Source: Streptococcus suis (GTDB lineage: Bacteria > Bacillota > Bacilli > Lactobacillales > Streptococcaceae). From it: a stretch of DNA of 64,000 bases. The stretch lies in assembly GCF_002960625.1 (NCBI RefSeq), contig NZ_POJH01000011.1, positions 35,211 through 99,210 on the forward strand, in the 5' to 3' direction. The notes under the pieces are model-generated. The model did no database searches, was not told where the DNA came from, and saw nothing but the letters and a program-made list of their open reading frames with translations. Below are positions 9,429 to 18,645 of this stretch, piece by piece; position 1 is the stretch's first letter; each line of letters begins with the position of its first letter. The translations under genes were made by a program, and so were the position numbers.

Positions 9429-10034
9429 ATGACTGATCAATTGCAGGCATTATTGAAAGACTATCAGCCCCAGCCATTAGGTGAAAAACGTTCTTATGCA
9501 GTCTTCTTACCCTTAGTCTGGTCAGACAATCAGTGGCAAGTTCTATATGAAATTCGGAGCGAATCCATTTCTCAACCGGGTGAGGTCTCCTTTCCTGGCG
9601 GCGGAATTGATGAAGGGGAGACAGCAGAAGAAGCTGCCGTTCGCGAGGTCGTCGAAGAATTGGATATTCAAGCTGAACAAGTGGAATTGCTAGGTGAAAT
9701 TGATTATCTCGTTTTCGGTCGCTCGACGATTCGCTGTTTTGTCGGACGACTTCATCTGGACTGGAAGACCCTTCAACCCAATGATGAAGTGGCTCGATTC
9801 TTTACAGTTCCACTAGAAACCTTGCTGAAAACGGCCCCTGTCTATTATCAACTGGATTCACAGATTGTCCCAGATTGTGACTTTCCCTTTGAACGTTTGA
9901 GAGGTGGGGTTGACTATCCTTTCAGTCATCACAAACGCTTCGTTCCCTTTTATGAAAATCTACCAGAAAATATCTGGGGAATGACCGCCCAGTTTACCCA
10001 TCGATTTGTGGAGATAGTGAACGGAAGTCGATGA
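9429..10034 (+). CDS. NUDIX hydrolase, CoA pyrophosphatase-like
   Basis: 201 residues with a complete Nudix box, beginning GGGIDEGE and ending REVVEELDI (about residues 58-80). The preceding VSFPGG segment is characteristic of the CoA-pyrophosphatase branch (NudL/YeaB). It would hydrolyse CoA or a related nucleoside diphosphate to two monophosphate parts in the cytoplasm using Mg2+. Ribosome site AAGGAG 8 nt upstream of the ATG. It is the last chromosomal gene before the accessory block and is convergent with rpmG's original direction. Confidence 0.85.
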   Translation: MTDQLQALLKDYQPQPLGEKRSYAVFLPLVWSDNQWQVLYEIRSESISQPGEVSFPGGGIDEGETAEEAAVREVVEELDIQAEQVELLGEIDYLVFGRSTIRCFVGRLHLDWKTLQPNDEVARFFTVPLETLLKTAPVYYQLDSQIVPDCDFPFERLRGGVDYPFSHHKRFVPFYENLPENIWGMTAQFTHRFVEIVNGSR

Positions 10035-10179
10035 GCTTGACTTTGTCATCTATTTGTTTTTGAATGAAAAAGTGTAGAGAAAAATGTATAGATTGTATGG
10101 CTTTATTCAGATGGTTTGATAAAAATTTGACTATTTCATTAGAACAACTGTTTTTCTTTCAAAACCAGTCACACCAAGC

Positions 10180-10216
10180 AAAAAGCACCTGAAATCATTG
10201 GTTTCAAGTGCTTTTT
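10180..10216. terminator. Bidirectional terminator at the left edge of the accessory block
   Basis: Arms 10180-10188 and 10208-10216 pair (nine bases), extended inward by a further imperfect stem, with A and T runs outside. It lies just beyond the left copy of the rpmG 3' end, so it was probably the native rpmG terminator before the elements inserted (inference). Confidence 0.7.
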
Positions 10217-10224
10217 CAATTTAA

Positions 10225-10245
10225 TTATTTCACCTCAGTGAAGGT
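10225..10245 (-). other. Attachment-site copy 1 (rpmG 3' end, outer left boundary)
   Basis: Read on the minus strand this is acc-ttc-act-gag-gtg-aaa-taa, coding T-F-T-E-V-K-stop, matching the last codons of rpmG (F-T-E-V-K-stop) at 39015. It marks the outer left boundary of the three-element accessory block. Confidence 0.75.
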
Positions 10246-10326
10246 TAAATATTATCTTATCCCAGTTGTTGAAAATCCTTTTATAATAAGGATTTTCGAA
10301 AAATTGTGACGATCATTTTTGTAAAA

Positions 10327-10346
10327 GGTAGTGACAAGGGTAGTGA
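10327..10346. repeat. E1 integrase-side arm repeats
   Basis: Two copies of GGTAGTGA at 10327-10334 and 10339-10346, period 12. The same pair with the same period lies at the other end of E1 (23910-23929). They are candidate arm-type integrase binding sites. Confidence 0.6.
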
Positions 10347-10351
10347 TGTAA

Positions 10352-11119
10352 TTAAGCTGTCAGTTCTTTCATTTTTTGAGTAAAGATGTTCACAGCGTTT
10401 TGAATTTTTTTAGGAGCTAGTTCAGCGTAAGTATCCATTGTTGTAGATATTGATTTGTGCCCTAAACGTGTCTGTAATTCCTTCCAATTTGCTCCTGCAT
10501 TCAACATCAATGAAGCATGTGTATGCCGAAAGAGATGAAATCCATACTTAGGTAAGTTGATTGATTCTAATCTTTTTTCTAAAGTTGTACGCTCGTTCCT
10601 ATCACACATATAATTCCCGTAGATGGTTGGAAAAATTAACGAACTTTCTGGTAGCCCTTTCTTGGTGAAATATGCGTTCATTTCCAGATGAAATTCTCGG
10701 AGCTCCTCAAGAACCTGTCTAGGGACGGAGACATTCCGATTGCTAGCATCAGTTTTCGGTGTTTGCTTACAGACAACCTCACCTTTAATCCCTAATTTTT
10801 TATTCCTAGCCTTCCACATTAATGTTTTATTGACTTGAATCTCATTTGTATCAAACAGTAAATCATCAATATCAAGAGCAAGTAGTTCATTAATTCGTAA
10901 GGCAGATGCTAGTAATGTGTTACAAATCGTTTTAAAACGGCGATTAGCACGTGTATTTTGAAGACTATTAAGGAATTGTAACCATTTTGCTAAATCTTCA
11001 TCATGCAATACCATCACACGTTTTTTATGAGCTTTAGGTTTTGGAGGAATTTTAACTACTTTAGCAGGATTAGTCGTCAAGATTTCCAATGTAATCCCGT
11101 AGTCGAATATATCACTCAA
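10352..11119 (-). pseudogene. Truncated tyrosine integrase of element E1
   Basis: 255 residues that align throughout with the C-terminal part of the complete 421-residue integrase at 25586-26851. The catalytic core is intact: Arg in SALRINELLALD, HLFRHTHAS, GHKSISTT and the nucleophile in MDTYAEL. The N-terminal arm-binding and SAM-like domains (about 165 residues) are missing; the sequence upstream of 11119 is not homologous in any frame, so this is a deletion rather than a frameshift. It is probably inactive. It faces the rpmG-type attachment copy at 10225, as expected for the integrase end of an element. Confidence 0.85.
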
Positions 11120-11300
11120 TTATTTTATTGATACTAAGATGGATGGTTGAGGTAATCCATCTTTGAATACAAATTGGATATGTATGAAGTCCATTAATAG
11201 TTGAAAAATGGTCTAAATTTATAAAGTCCATGTTTGCCCAATAAATGGAAAATATAGAACTCCATTTTTATTATTATGAAACTGAAAATTCATGCTCGAT

Positions 11301-11345
11301 TGCCCGAATGGCGGGCAACAGCGGGGCGCTTTGCTATTCCCCGCT
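11301..11345. repeat. Paired GC-rich hairpins
   Basis: TGCCCG (11301-11306) pairs with CGGGCA (11312-11317), and AGCGGGG (11320-11326) pairs with CCCCGCT (11339-11345). Their GC content stands out sharply from the A/T-rich surroundings. Function unknown. Confidence 0.6.
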
Positions 11346-11435
11346 GGCCTATGTTCGATATTTTTGAGCTGTAAGATAAACAATTGACTTCGATTCAAGA
11401 TAGATTTTTGTTACTTTTTGCCAAAAAGTAATGTT

Positions 11436-11476
11436 TTTGTAGTTTTGACAGACCTGTGGTCCATCAAAACTACAAA
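11436..11476. repeat. 13-bp inverted repeat upstream of pezA
   Basis: TTTGTAGTTTTGA (11436-11448) is perfectly inverted at 11464-11476 across a 15-nt spacer that itself contains GACC/GGTC arms. It could be an operator, a transcript hairpin, or part of a transfer origin. Confidence 0.6.
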
Positions 11477-11528
11477 CGCTCTCCGAGGGGTCTTGCAGAC
11501 GGCTAATCAAAAAATAAGAAAACAAAGA

Positions 11529-11569
11529 ACGCACCAAAAATGGTGCGTCAGTCGTTTTTGTGTTATAAT
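11529..11569 (+). promoter_or_regulatory. pezAT promoter and operator palindrome
   Basis: ACGCACCA (11529-11536) and TGGTGCGT (11541-11548) form a perfect 8-bp-arm palindrome. A TATAAT -10 lies at 11564-11569, so the palindrome overlaps the -35 region. PezA antitoxins are known to repress their own operon through such a palindrome. Confidence 0.75.
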
Positions 11570-11597
11570 GAAAGCAAATATGAGGAGGTCTTTATCT

Positions 11598-12074
11598 ATG
11601 ATCGGAGACAATATAAAATCAATACGCCAGACACACGATTTAACACAACCAGAATTTGCTAAAATGGTCGGGATTTCACGCAATAGCCTGAGTCGTTATG
11701 AAAATGGGACCAGTACGGTTTCAATAGAGCTTATCGACCGTATTTGTCAGAAATTTAATGTCTCTTATATCGATATTGTAGGGGAGGACAAGATGTTAAC
11801 ACCTGTTGAAGATTACCAATTGACTTTAAAAGTAGAAGTGATAAAAGAACGTGGAGCAGCCATTTTATCGCAGCTCTATCGATATCAAGATAGTCAGGAT
11901 ATTGCTTTTGATGATGAAACAAATCCTTGGATTCTCATGAGCGATGATTTGGCTGAATTGATCAATACGAAAATTTACCTTGTCGATACTTTCGATGAAA
12001 TCGAGCGTTATAATGGCTATTTAGATGGTATTGAGCGGATGTTAGACATGGTGTATCATCGGGTGGTGGCTTAA
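11598..12074 (+). CDS. pezA: PezA/SezA-type antitoxin and repressor
   Basis: 158 residues. The N-terminal XRE helix-turn-helix (NIKSIRQTHDLTQPEFAKMVG, then NSLSRYENG) is followed by the PezA C-terminal domain (NPWILMSDDLAELI, YLDGIERML). Start at 11598 chosen for the GAGGAGG site 8 nt upstream and agreement with PezA length; the longer frame from 11418 is not needed. Known role of the family: neutralise the PezT zeta-type toxin and, with it, repress the operon. The last base of its TAA stop codon is the A of the pezT ATG (12074). Homologues called SezA occur on S. suis genomic islands. Confidence 0.92.
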   Translation: MIGDNIKSIRQTHDLTQPEFAKMVGISRNSLSRYENGTSTVSIELIDRICQKFNVSYIDIVGEDKMLTPVEDYQLTLKVEVIKERGAAILSQLYRYQDSQDIAFDDETNPWILMSDDLAELINTKIYLVDTFDEIERYNGYLDGIERMLDMVYHRVVA

Positions 12075-12850
12075 TGAGGTTGGAAGAATTTAGTGAGGCT
12101 GCATTTCAGAAGGCCTTGCAGCGAACCATTCGGGCTTTAACCCGGGGAAAGATGCTTCCAGATCAACCGAAAGCTATCTTACTTGGTGGACAAAGCGGAG
12201 CAGGTAAGACGACTATTCATCGTATCAAGCAAAAGGAATTTCAAGGTAATATCATTATCATCGATGGTGACAGCTACCGTTCTCAGCATCCCAATTACTT
12301 AGCCCTGCAAGAAAAGTATGGCAAGGACAGCGTGGACTATACCAAGGGATTTGCAGGAAAAATGGTAGAGCATCTGGTTGATGAACTTAGCACACAAGGT
12401 TATCATTTGCTGATTGAAGGGACTTTGCGTACCACTCAAGTTCCTCGTCAGACTGCTCAATTATTAGCTTCGAAAGGATACCAAGTCTCTTTAGCTGTCA
12501 TTGGTACTAAACCAGAGCTTTCTTATCTCAGCACCTTGATTCGTTACGAAGAACTTTATGCCATCGATCCCAATCAGGCCAGAGCAACACCAAAAGAACA
12601 CCATGATGGGATTGTAGAGCATTTGGTTGGTAACTTAAAGGAGCTTGAAAGCGATAAACTCTTTGACCAGATTCAGATTTATCAAAGAGATAGGACTTGT
12701 ATCTATGATTCTGAAACTGATGAAGGTTCCGCAGCAGAAGTTCTTCAAAACTGCCTTTTCGGGGAGTGGAGTAAAGTTGAGGAAGAGATGATGAAGGTTG
12801 GACAGGAACGGTTGAGGGAGATGAGTAAAAGTAATGGAAACGATGTATAG
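12074..12850 (+). CDS. pezT: PezT/SezT zeta-type toxin kinase
   Basis: 258 residues, the family's usual length. P-loop LLGGQSGAGKTT (about residues 36-47), the DGDSYRSQHPNY substrate loop and LLIEGTLR are hallmarks of PezT/zeta toxins, which phosphorylate UDP-N-acetylglucosamine and block peptidoglycan synthesis. It follows pezA with a TAATG junction and should be translationally coupled. The catalytic motifs look intact, so the pair may still stabilise element E1. The sequence after its stop is decayed. Confidence 0.92.
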   Translation: MRLEEFSEAAFQKALQRTIRALTRGKMLPDQPKAILLGGQSGAGKTTIHRIKQKEFQGNIIIIDGDSYRSQHPNYLALQEKYGKDSVDYTKGFAGKMVEHLVDELSTQGYHLLIEGTLRTTQVPRQTAQLLASKGYQVSLAVIGTKPELSYLSTLIRYEELYAIDPNQARATPKEHHDGIVEHLVGNLKELESDKLFDQIQIYQRDRTCIYDSETDEGSAAEVLQNCLFGEWSKVEEEMMKVGQERLREMSKSNGNDV

Positions 12851-12895
12851 TTATATGCAGTATCTAATTCAAGAGGAATTCCTATCATCGTTTAA

Positions 12896-13251
12896 AACAG
12901 GAGAAGAAAATTCAAATTAGACAACAACAGCTTCAAAAATAGGTTTGAAGGTTTTGATTATCTAGTTGAAATGAAATGGGAAAAAATCCAGTAAATTCTT
13001 TGAAAATTGCCTCTTTAAAACAAAAAGTTGATACAAAACTAACTTCAACTCGAGGACAGTTTCTTTCAATAAACGGTTTTAGAGATGAGGTAATTCAAGA
13101 CTTTGCAAATAGAGATAAAATTTTATTTATGGATGGCCAAGAGTTGTCTTATATTCTAGAAAATAGAATTACTTTATACGAAGCTTTAAAAGTCAAGATA
13201 GTTGGCGCTTCTAAAACGGGTAATCCCTATGTATCAATTGTTAATCAATAG
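12896..13251 (+). pseudogene. Frameshifted C-terminal remnant, restriction-endonuclease-like
   Basis: Two frames join into one protein. Frame two from 12896 gives F-K-L-D-N-N-S, then FEGFDYLVEMKWEK and stops near 12987. Frame one from 12976 continues NPVNSLKIASLKQKV, LTSTRGQFLSINGF, ILFMDGQELSYILE to 13251. The pattern (a D...E.KW strand, then a conserved end with a VLEGR-like block) recalls the C-terminus of Mrr/DUF-type restriction endonucleases, from memory only. The N-terminal part is absent. Probably a dead cargo gene of E1 left by deletion; the 91-codon open part alone is unlikely to be functional. Confidence 0.5.
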
Positions 13252-13414
13252 TAACCTTTATCAAAGAAGGGCTTGGCTCTATCTTAATGATGTAAAAAAT
13301 TTCTGAACTGAGATTTGGATAAGAAGCTTCAATTCACCTAGTATAAATGTTCAAAATTCCAACATCTTCTTGTTTATTTTTGATATAATGTAATAAAACA
13401 ACAAAGGATTAAAC

Positions 13415-14182
13415 ATGAATAAACGAGAACGACTAGAAGAAATTACACGATTGGTAAACAAAAAAGGTACAGTTCGAATCTCTGAGATTGTTGAATTGCT
13501 AAATGTTACTGATATGACTGTTCGACGTGATTTTATTGAATTGGAAGAGCAAGGTGTCTTAACAAAAATTCACGGCGGTGCTAGAAGTAATAAGGCTTTT
13601 CAATATCGGGAATATTCCCATTCTGAGAAACACATTCAAAATAAGGAAGCCAAGCAAGAGATAGCGGAAAGGGCTGCACAGCTGATAGAAGATGGAGACA
13701 CGGTATTTTTAGGTCCAGGAACAACAGTGGCCTTTCTGGCTGAGGCCATTAAAAATCCTCGCCTAACAGTCATCACAAACTGTATGCCTGTTTTTACCAT
13801 CCTATCTCAAAAGAAGACCGAGGAGTTTCAAGTCTTTCTTCTGGGGGGAGAATATCGCCAAGTGACAGAATCTTTTGTAGGAGAAATTACCAATACAAGT
13901 TTAGAAAAAATGCGATTCAGCAAGATTTTCTTTTCAGGTAACGGACTTAAGGGAACTGATGTCATGACCTCTACTCTAGCTGAAGCCTATACGCAAAATA
14001 TTGCCATTAAACATTCTTTAGAAAAATATCTACTGCTAGATGCCTCGAAAATTGGAAAAGATGATTTTACTTCCTTTTGTGATTTGAATGATGTAACTGC
14101 TCTAGTGACAGATATGAATGCAAAGGATGAAAATTACCAATTATTAAGTAAGCACATCGAAATTATCACTACAAAATCATAA
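13415..14182 (+). CDS. lacR: Lactose operon repressor LacR, DeoR family
   Basis: 255 residues: N-terminal DeoR winged helix ([25 protein letters not shown], with the conserved LTKIHGGA wing) and a C-terminal sugar-phosphate isomerase-like sensor domain with the GPGTT segment. Located directly upstream of lacABCD in the same orientation, as in other streptococci and lactococci, where LacR represses until tagatose-6-phosphate accumulates. Ribosome site AAAGGA before the ATG. A terminator separates it from lacA. Confidence 0.92.
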   Translation: MNKRERLEEITRLVNKKGTVRISEIVELLNVTDMTVRRDFIELEEQGVLTKIHGGARSNKAFQYREYSHSEKHIQNKEAKQEIAERAAQLIEDGDTVFLGPGTTVAFLAEAIKNPRLTVITNCMPVFTILSQKKTEEFQVFLLGGEYRQVTESFVGEITNTSLEKMRFSKIFFSGNGLKGTDVMTSTLAEAYTQNIAIKHSLEKYLLLDASKIGKDDFTSFCDLNDVTALVTDMNAKDENYQLLSKHIEIITTKS

Positions 14183-14189
14183 AGTTATC

Positions 14190-14221
14190 AAAACCAACAG
14201 CGAAATGTTGGTTTTTTGTTT
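14190..14221 (+). terminator. lacR terminator
   Basis: Perfect 10-bp stem (14190-14199 with 14206-14215), 6-nt loop, T-run. Confidence 0.85.
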
Positions 14222-14259
14222 GTATACGAAAAAAATAAACAAAAATAAAACAAAATATG

Positions 14260-14317
14260 TTGACTTTATGTTTATTTGGGTGTATAATTTAAACATAAAA
14301 AAGCGAAAACGCTTTTT
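14260..14317 (+). promoter_or_regulatory. lacABCD promoter, LacR half-sites and cre-like site
   Basis: TTGACT (14260-14265), 17-bp spacer, TATAAT (14283-14288). TGTTTATTT-type half-sites flank and enter the spacer (for example AAATAAACA near 14234 and TGTTTATTT near 14270), matching the LacR operator type known from related species. GCGAAAACGCTTTTT (14303-14317) resembles a catabolite-response element for CcpA, placed just downstream of the start where it would act as a roadblock. Confidence 0.75.
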
Positions 14318-14388
14318 CTAAGTTTTGCAAAACAAAGATTTTCTGCCAAATATGGCTACAACTTTCTATTTTTGTTAGGAGATAGGTT

Positions 14389-14811
14389 ATGACAATCATT
14401 ATCGGTGCTGATCCAGCGGGTTCAAAACTAAAAGACGTTATTAAAGATTATTTGCTAGAAAAATCATATGACTTTAAAGATGTCAGTGATGGAAGTGATT
14501 TTGTTGATACAACTTTGGCAGTAGTTGCAGAAGTTAATCAACAGGAAGGAAATCTTGGCATTGTGATTGATGCTTATGGTGTTGGTCCATTTATGACCGC
14601 AACTAAAGTCAAAGGCATGATCGCTGCAGAAGTTTCAGACGAACGTTCTGCCTATATGACAAGAGGACATAACAATTCGCGTATTATTACAATCGGTAGT
14701 GAGATTGTAGGAGAGGGAATTGCTAAAAATATCGTTAAAGGATTTGTTGAAGGTGAGTATGATGGTGGCCGTCACCAAATTCGTGTCGATATGCTAAATA
14801 AAATGTGCTAA
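14389..14811 (+). CDS. lacA: Galactose-6-phosphate isomerase subunit LacA
   Basis: 140 residues of the RpiB/LacA/LacB fold, beginning [20 protein letters not shown]. In LacA the RpiB catalytic Cys region is altered ([12 protein letters not shown]), as here. With LacB it forms the heteromeric enzyme converting galactose-6-phosphate to tagatose-6-phosphate, the first step of the tagatose pathway. First gene of lacABCD; ribosome site GGAGATAGG. Length agrees with the family. Confidence 0.95.
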   Translation: MTIIIGADPAGSKLKDVIKDYLLEKSYDFKDVSDGSDFVDTTLAVVAEVNQQEGNLGIVIDAYGVGPFMTATKVKGMIAAEVSDERSAYMTRGHNNSRIITIGSEIVGEGIAKNIVKGFVEGEYDGGRHQIRVDMLNKMC

Positions 14812-14834
14812 TTGTTGTAAACGAAGGAGAATAA

Positions 14835-15353
<519 letters not shown>

Positions 15354-15362
15354 GAGGCTCAC

Positions 15363-16295
15363 ATGATTTTGACGATCACTTTAAATCCGTCAGTTGATAT
15401 TGCCTATCAATTAGATACCTTTCATTTAGATACGGTTAATCGAGTAGAAAAAGTTCAAAAAACAGCTGGAGGCAAGGGGCTCAATGTCACACGAGTTTTG
15501 AAACAAATCGGTGAAGATGTTGTAGCAACAGGCTTTATTGGCGGTGAGACTGGAAGTTATGTAAAGAAACAACTCACTCGAAAGGATATTAAAAATTCCT
15601 TTGTGGAAATTGGGAGCGAAACACGTAACTGTATTGCGGTTCTTCATGATGGCAAACAGACGGAGATTTTAGAACAAGGACCAACTATTCAAGAACACGA
15701 AGCCTTGAATTTTATCGAACATCTTGAAATTATTCTGAACAACGTAGATGTAGTTGTCATTTCAGGAAGTTTGCCTAAGGGACTTGCTAGCAATTATTAT
15801 GTTGAGATTGTAGAACTTTGTAAAAAATACGGTGTAGCTGTTGTTTTGGATTGTTCTGGTGAGGCGCTGAAAAACGTTTTAGAAAGCCAGCAGAAGCCGA
15901 CAGTTATTAAGCCGAATACAGAAGAGTTATCACAACTGATTGGTAAAGAAGTTACTGATGATATTCAAGAGTTGAAATCAGTTTTGTCCGGTCAACTTTT
16001 CCAAGGAATTGATTGGATAGTCGTCTCATTAGGGGCACAGGGGGCTTTTGCCAAGCATAATGACAAGTTCTATCGTGTCAGAATTCCAAAAATCAAAGTC
16101 GTCAATCCAGTAGGATCAGGAGATTCAACTGTTGCAGGTATTGCATCAGGTTTGGTACATGCTTTACCTGAAGCAGAATTATTAAAAAATGCTAATGTTT
16201 TGGGCATGTTAAATGCCCAGGAAGAACAGACGGGTTACGTCAATTTAGATAGTGCAGAATCGTTGTATTCTCAAATCGAAGTCGAAGAGGTATAA
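15363..16295 (+). CDS. lacC: Tagatose-6-phosphate kinase LacC
   Basis: 310 residues of the PfkB ribokinase-like family: N-terminal [29 protein letters not shown] (PfkB signature 1) and [17 protein letters not shown] with the catalytic Asp (signature 2). It phosphorylates tagatose-6-phosphate to the 1,6-bisphosphate with ATP. Ribosome site AGGAGG 5 nt before the ATG. The lacD start follows the stop by one base. Confidence 0.95.
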   Translation: MILTITLNPSVDIAYQLDTFHLDTVNRVEKVQKTAGGKGLNVTRVLKQIGEDVVATGFIGGETGSYVKKQLTRKDIKNSFVEIGSETRNCIAVLHDGKQTEILEQGPTIQEHEALNFIEHLEIILNNVDVVVISGSLPKGLASNYYVEIVELCKKYGVAVVLDCSGEALKNVLESQQKPTVIKPNTEELSQLIGKEVTDDIQELKSVLSGQLFQGIDWIVVSLGAQGAFAKHNDKFYRVRIPKIKVVNPVGSGDSTVAGIASGLVHALPEAELLKNANVLGMLNAQEEQTGYVNLDSAESLYSQIEVEEV

Positions 16296-16296
16296 T

Positions 16297-17274
16297 ATGG
16301 TAGTAACAGCAGACAAAAGAAAATACATGGAAAAAGTAAGCAATAAAGCAGGTATTATTTCAGCTTTAGCATTTGACCAACGTGGAGCCCTGAAAAAAAT
16401 GATGGCAAAACATCAGACAGAAGAACCTACTGTGGAGCAGATGGAAGAACTAAAGAAACTAGTTTCAGAGGAATTAACACAGTTTTCTTCCTCAATTCTG
16501 TTAGATCCTGAATTTGGTTTGCCAGCATCACGCGCCCGTGACGAACAGTGCGGTTTGCTCCTCGCTTATGAAAAAACTGGCTATGATACCAGCTCTACTA
16601 GTCGCTTACCAGATTGCCTAGTAGAGTGGTCTGTAAAACGACTAAAAGAAGAAGGGGCAGATGCCATTAAGTTTCTACTCTACTATGACATTGATGGTGA
16701 TCCATATGTCAACCTTCAAAAACATGCCTATATTGAACGCTTGGGTTCAGAATGTCAGGCTGAAGGTTTACCATTCTTCTTGGAAATTTTGAGCTACGAT
16801 GAAACGATTGAAGACAATGCCAGTGTGGAATTTGCAAAAGTCAAACCTCGAAAAGTAAATGAGGCTATGAAAGTATTTTCGGATGAACGCTTTGGAGTAG
16901 ATGTTCTCAAGGTAGAGGTACCTGTGAACATGAATTTTGTAGAAGGCTTTGGAACAGGGGAAGTCGTCTATACAAAAGAAGAAGCAGCTGAATATTTCCG
17001 TCAACAAGAAGCGTCAACTAACTTACCCTACATTTATCTAAGTGCAGGTGTTTCTGCTAAGCTTTTCCAAGATACTCTAGTCTTTGCACATGAAGCAGGT
17101 GCTAAATTTAACGGTGTTCTCTGTGGTCGTGCGACGTGGGCGGGTGTTGTGCCAGTCTATATTGAACAGGGTGAAGAAGCTGCGCGTGAATGGTTACGTA
17201 CTGTTGGTCGTGAAAATATTGAGGGACTTGATGCAGTCTTGTCTCAAACAGCAACTTCTTGGCTAGAAAAATAA
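16297..17274 (+). CDS. lacD: Tagatose-1,6-bisphosphate aldolase LacD
   Basis: 325 residues; start [15 protein letters not shown] at 16297 chosen by agreement with LacD and because the longer frame from 16252 lies inside lacC. Class I aldolase features: [27 protein letters not shown] with the Schiff-base lysine region, and LKVEVPVN. It splits tagatose-1,6-bisphosphate to glyceraldehyde-3-phosphate and dihydroxyacetone phosphate. In group A streptococci a LacD paralogue has a regulatory role, but this copy sits in a complete catabolic operon. Confidence 0.95.
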   Translation: MVVTADKRKYMEKVSNKAGIISALAFDQRGALKKMMAKHQTEEPTVEQMEELKKLVSEELTQFSSSILLDPEFGLPASRARDEQCGLLLAYEKTGYDTSSTSRLPDCLVEWSVKRLKEEGADAIKFLLYYDIDGDPYVNLQKHAYIERLGSECQAEGLPFFLEILSYDETIEDNASVEFAKVKPRKVNEAMKVFSDERFGVDVLKVEVPVNMNFVEGFGTGEVVYTKEEAAEYFRQQEASTNLPYIYLSAGVSAKLFQDTLVFAHEAGAKFNGVLCGRATWAGVVPVYIEQGEEAAREWLRTVGRENIEGLDAVLSQTATSWLEK

Positions 17275-17307
17275 TTAAAAAAATTACCATTTTCTTAAAA
17301 GAAAGGG

Positions 17308-17335
17308 TTTACATTTTCTGAGAATATGCTATAAT
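17308..17335 (+). promoter_or_regulatory. lacTFE promoter
   Basis: TTTACA (17308-17313), 16-bp spacer, TATAAT (17330-17335), upstream of the antiterminator leader. Confidence 0.75.
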
Positions 17336-17358
17336 AATCTCATCAGCAAGAATAGAGT

Positions 17359-17440
17359 GGATTGTAACTAATTCGATTAGGCAAGACTACAAATGGATTT
17401 GAGAGTAGGATATTCTCGGTTTGTTTGTAGTCTTTTTTTG
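17359..17440 (+). promoter_or_regulatory. Ribonucleic antiterminator (RAT) and attenuator before lacT
   Basis: 17359-17388 begins GGATTGTAAC and ends GGCAAGACT, the form bound by BglG/LicT-type antiterminators. Its last bases overlap the 5' arm (17383-17393) of a terminator whose 3' arm is 17424-17434 followed by a T-run. The two structures are mutually exclusive, so LacT binding would permit lacTFE transcription. Confidence 0.88.
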
Positions 17441-17462
17441 CTTAAAAATATAGGAGGGATAT

Positions 17463-18296
17463 ATGTTTAGGATTATACAGTCACTAAATAATAACGCTGC
17501 CCTGGTGAAGAATGAACATGGGGAACAGGCAGTCGTGATGGGATTAGGTATAACCTTTCAAAAGAAAAAAGGGGATTTAATTGTTAAGGACAAGATAGAA
17601 AATATTTTTTCACTAAAAAATGATGAGGCCAAAGAAAATTTTCTAACCTTATTAAAAGATATTCCATTAGATTTTATTTCGGCAACCTACACGGTTATTA
17701 ATCATCTGGTAGAAACTTATCATTACCCTGTACAAGAATATCTATATGTGACACTGACAGATCATATCTATTGTGCATATCAGGCGGTTTTAAAGAATAC
17801 CTATCAAGAAAGTAGACTACCCAATATTTCAGCCGAATATCCATTGGAATATAAAATGGCGCGTGAAGCCTTAGCTATGTTTCGTGAAAAGTTGCTAAAT
17901 GATTTTCCAAATGATGAGATTGGTAGAATTGCACTTCACTTAATCAATGCAAAAGGTGAAACCATTCATCCCACAAGTGAAGAACATGACATCAGTAAGA
18001 AAATTATTGCTGAGGTTGAACAAATTTTGATAGAGAATGGGATTAAACGCACAAAAGCAAATAGCAATTTTTATGATCGCTTTATGATTCATTTGTCCTA
18101 TTTTCTGAGTTACTTAGATAGAACCCATCAGTCAAATGAATCGATTGCTAGTTTGGAACAGTACATCAAGCTCCAGAATCCAAGAGCCCATCAGGTTGGA
18201 AGTCAGATTTTTGAGATGATTACATCATTGGTTGATGAGCCAGTAAATGATAGTGAAAGGTTCTATATTGTGTTACATATTCAACGGTTATTGTAA
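17463..18296 (+). CDS. lacT: Transcription antiterminator LacT, BglG/LicT family
   Basis: 277 residues: an N-terminal co-antiterminator RNA-binding domain (MFRIIQSLNNNAALVKN...), then two PTS-regulated domains with conserved His (ISEYPLEY... LHLINAKGE; FMIHLSYF). Located right after its own RAT/terminator and before lacFE. By family analogy its activity is set by phosphorylation through the lactose PTS. Ribosome site AGGAGG. Confidence 0.93.
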   Translation: MFRIIQSLNNNAALVKNEHGEQAVVMGLGITFQKKKGDLIVKDKIENIFSLKNDEAKENFLTLLKDIPLDFISATYTVINHLVETYHYPVQEYLYVTLTDHIYCAYQAVLKNTYQESRLPNISAEYPLEYKMAREALAMFREKLLNDFPNDEIGRIALHLINAKGETIHPTSEEHDISKKIIAEVEQILIENGIKRTKANSNFYDRFMIHLSYFLSYLDRTHQSNESIASLEQYIKLQNPRAHQVGSQIFEMITSLVDEPVNDSERFYIVLHIQRLL

Positions 18297-18327
18297 ATCA
18301 ATTCAATTTTAAAAGGAGGTTCATGTT

Positions 18328-18645
18328 ATGAACAGAGAAGAAATTACTTTATTAGGTTTTGAGATTGTTGCATTCGCTGGTGATGCTCGTTCTCGTTTGA
18401 TGGAGGCACTGGCTGCTGCTCAAAAAGGTGATTATGCAAAAGCAGAAGAACTAGTTGAAGCTGCCAATGCTTGTATTGTTGAAGCCCACCATGCTCAGAC
18501 AAGTTTGTTGCAGAAAGAAGCGGCTGGTGAGGATTTAGCCTTTAGTGTGACGCTCATGCATGGTCAAGACCATCTCATGACCACATTATTATTGAAAGAC
18601 ATGATGAGTCATATGATTGAACTTTACAAACGAGGTGATAAATAA
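18328..18645 (+). CDS. lacF: Lactose PTS enzyme IIA component LacF
   Basis: 105 residues, the family length. All-helical PTS_IIA lactose/cellobiose protein, with the phospho-acceptor His in [13 protein letters not shown]. It passes phosphate from HPr to the IIB domain of LacE. Ribosome site AAAGGAGG; its stop overlaps the lacE start as TAATG. Confidence 0.95.
   Translation: MNREEITLLGFEIVAFAGDARSRLMEALAAAQKGDYAKAEELVEAANACIVEAHHAQTSLLQKEAAGEDLAFSVTLMHGQDHLMTTLLLKDMMSHMIELYKRGDK

Larger units (their letters stand above)
11120..11528. other. Gene-free stretch between integrase fragment and pezA
   Basis: About 400 bp with no supported gene. It holds two small GC-rich hairpins (11301-11317 and 11320-11345) and a 13-bp inverted repeat (11436-11448 with 11464-11476). 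The left part is A/T rich and looks like decayed element sequence. An origin of transfer from a larger conjugative element is one possibility, but there is no relaxase nearby. Confidence 0.5.

Noticed and set aside
11418..11597. N-terminal extension of the pezA frame
   Set aside because: It covers the inverted repeat, operator and promoter; the ATG at 11598 has a GAGGAGG site and gives the usual PezA length.
12843..12920. 25-codon frame starting at the end of pezT
   Set aside because: It overlaps the pezT stop, has no ribosome site of its own and lies in decayed sequence.
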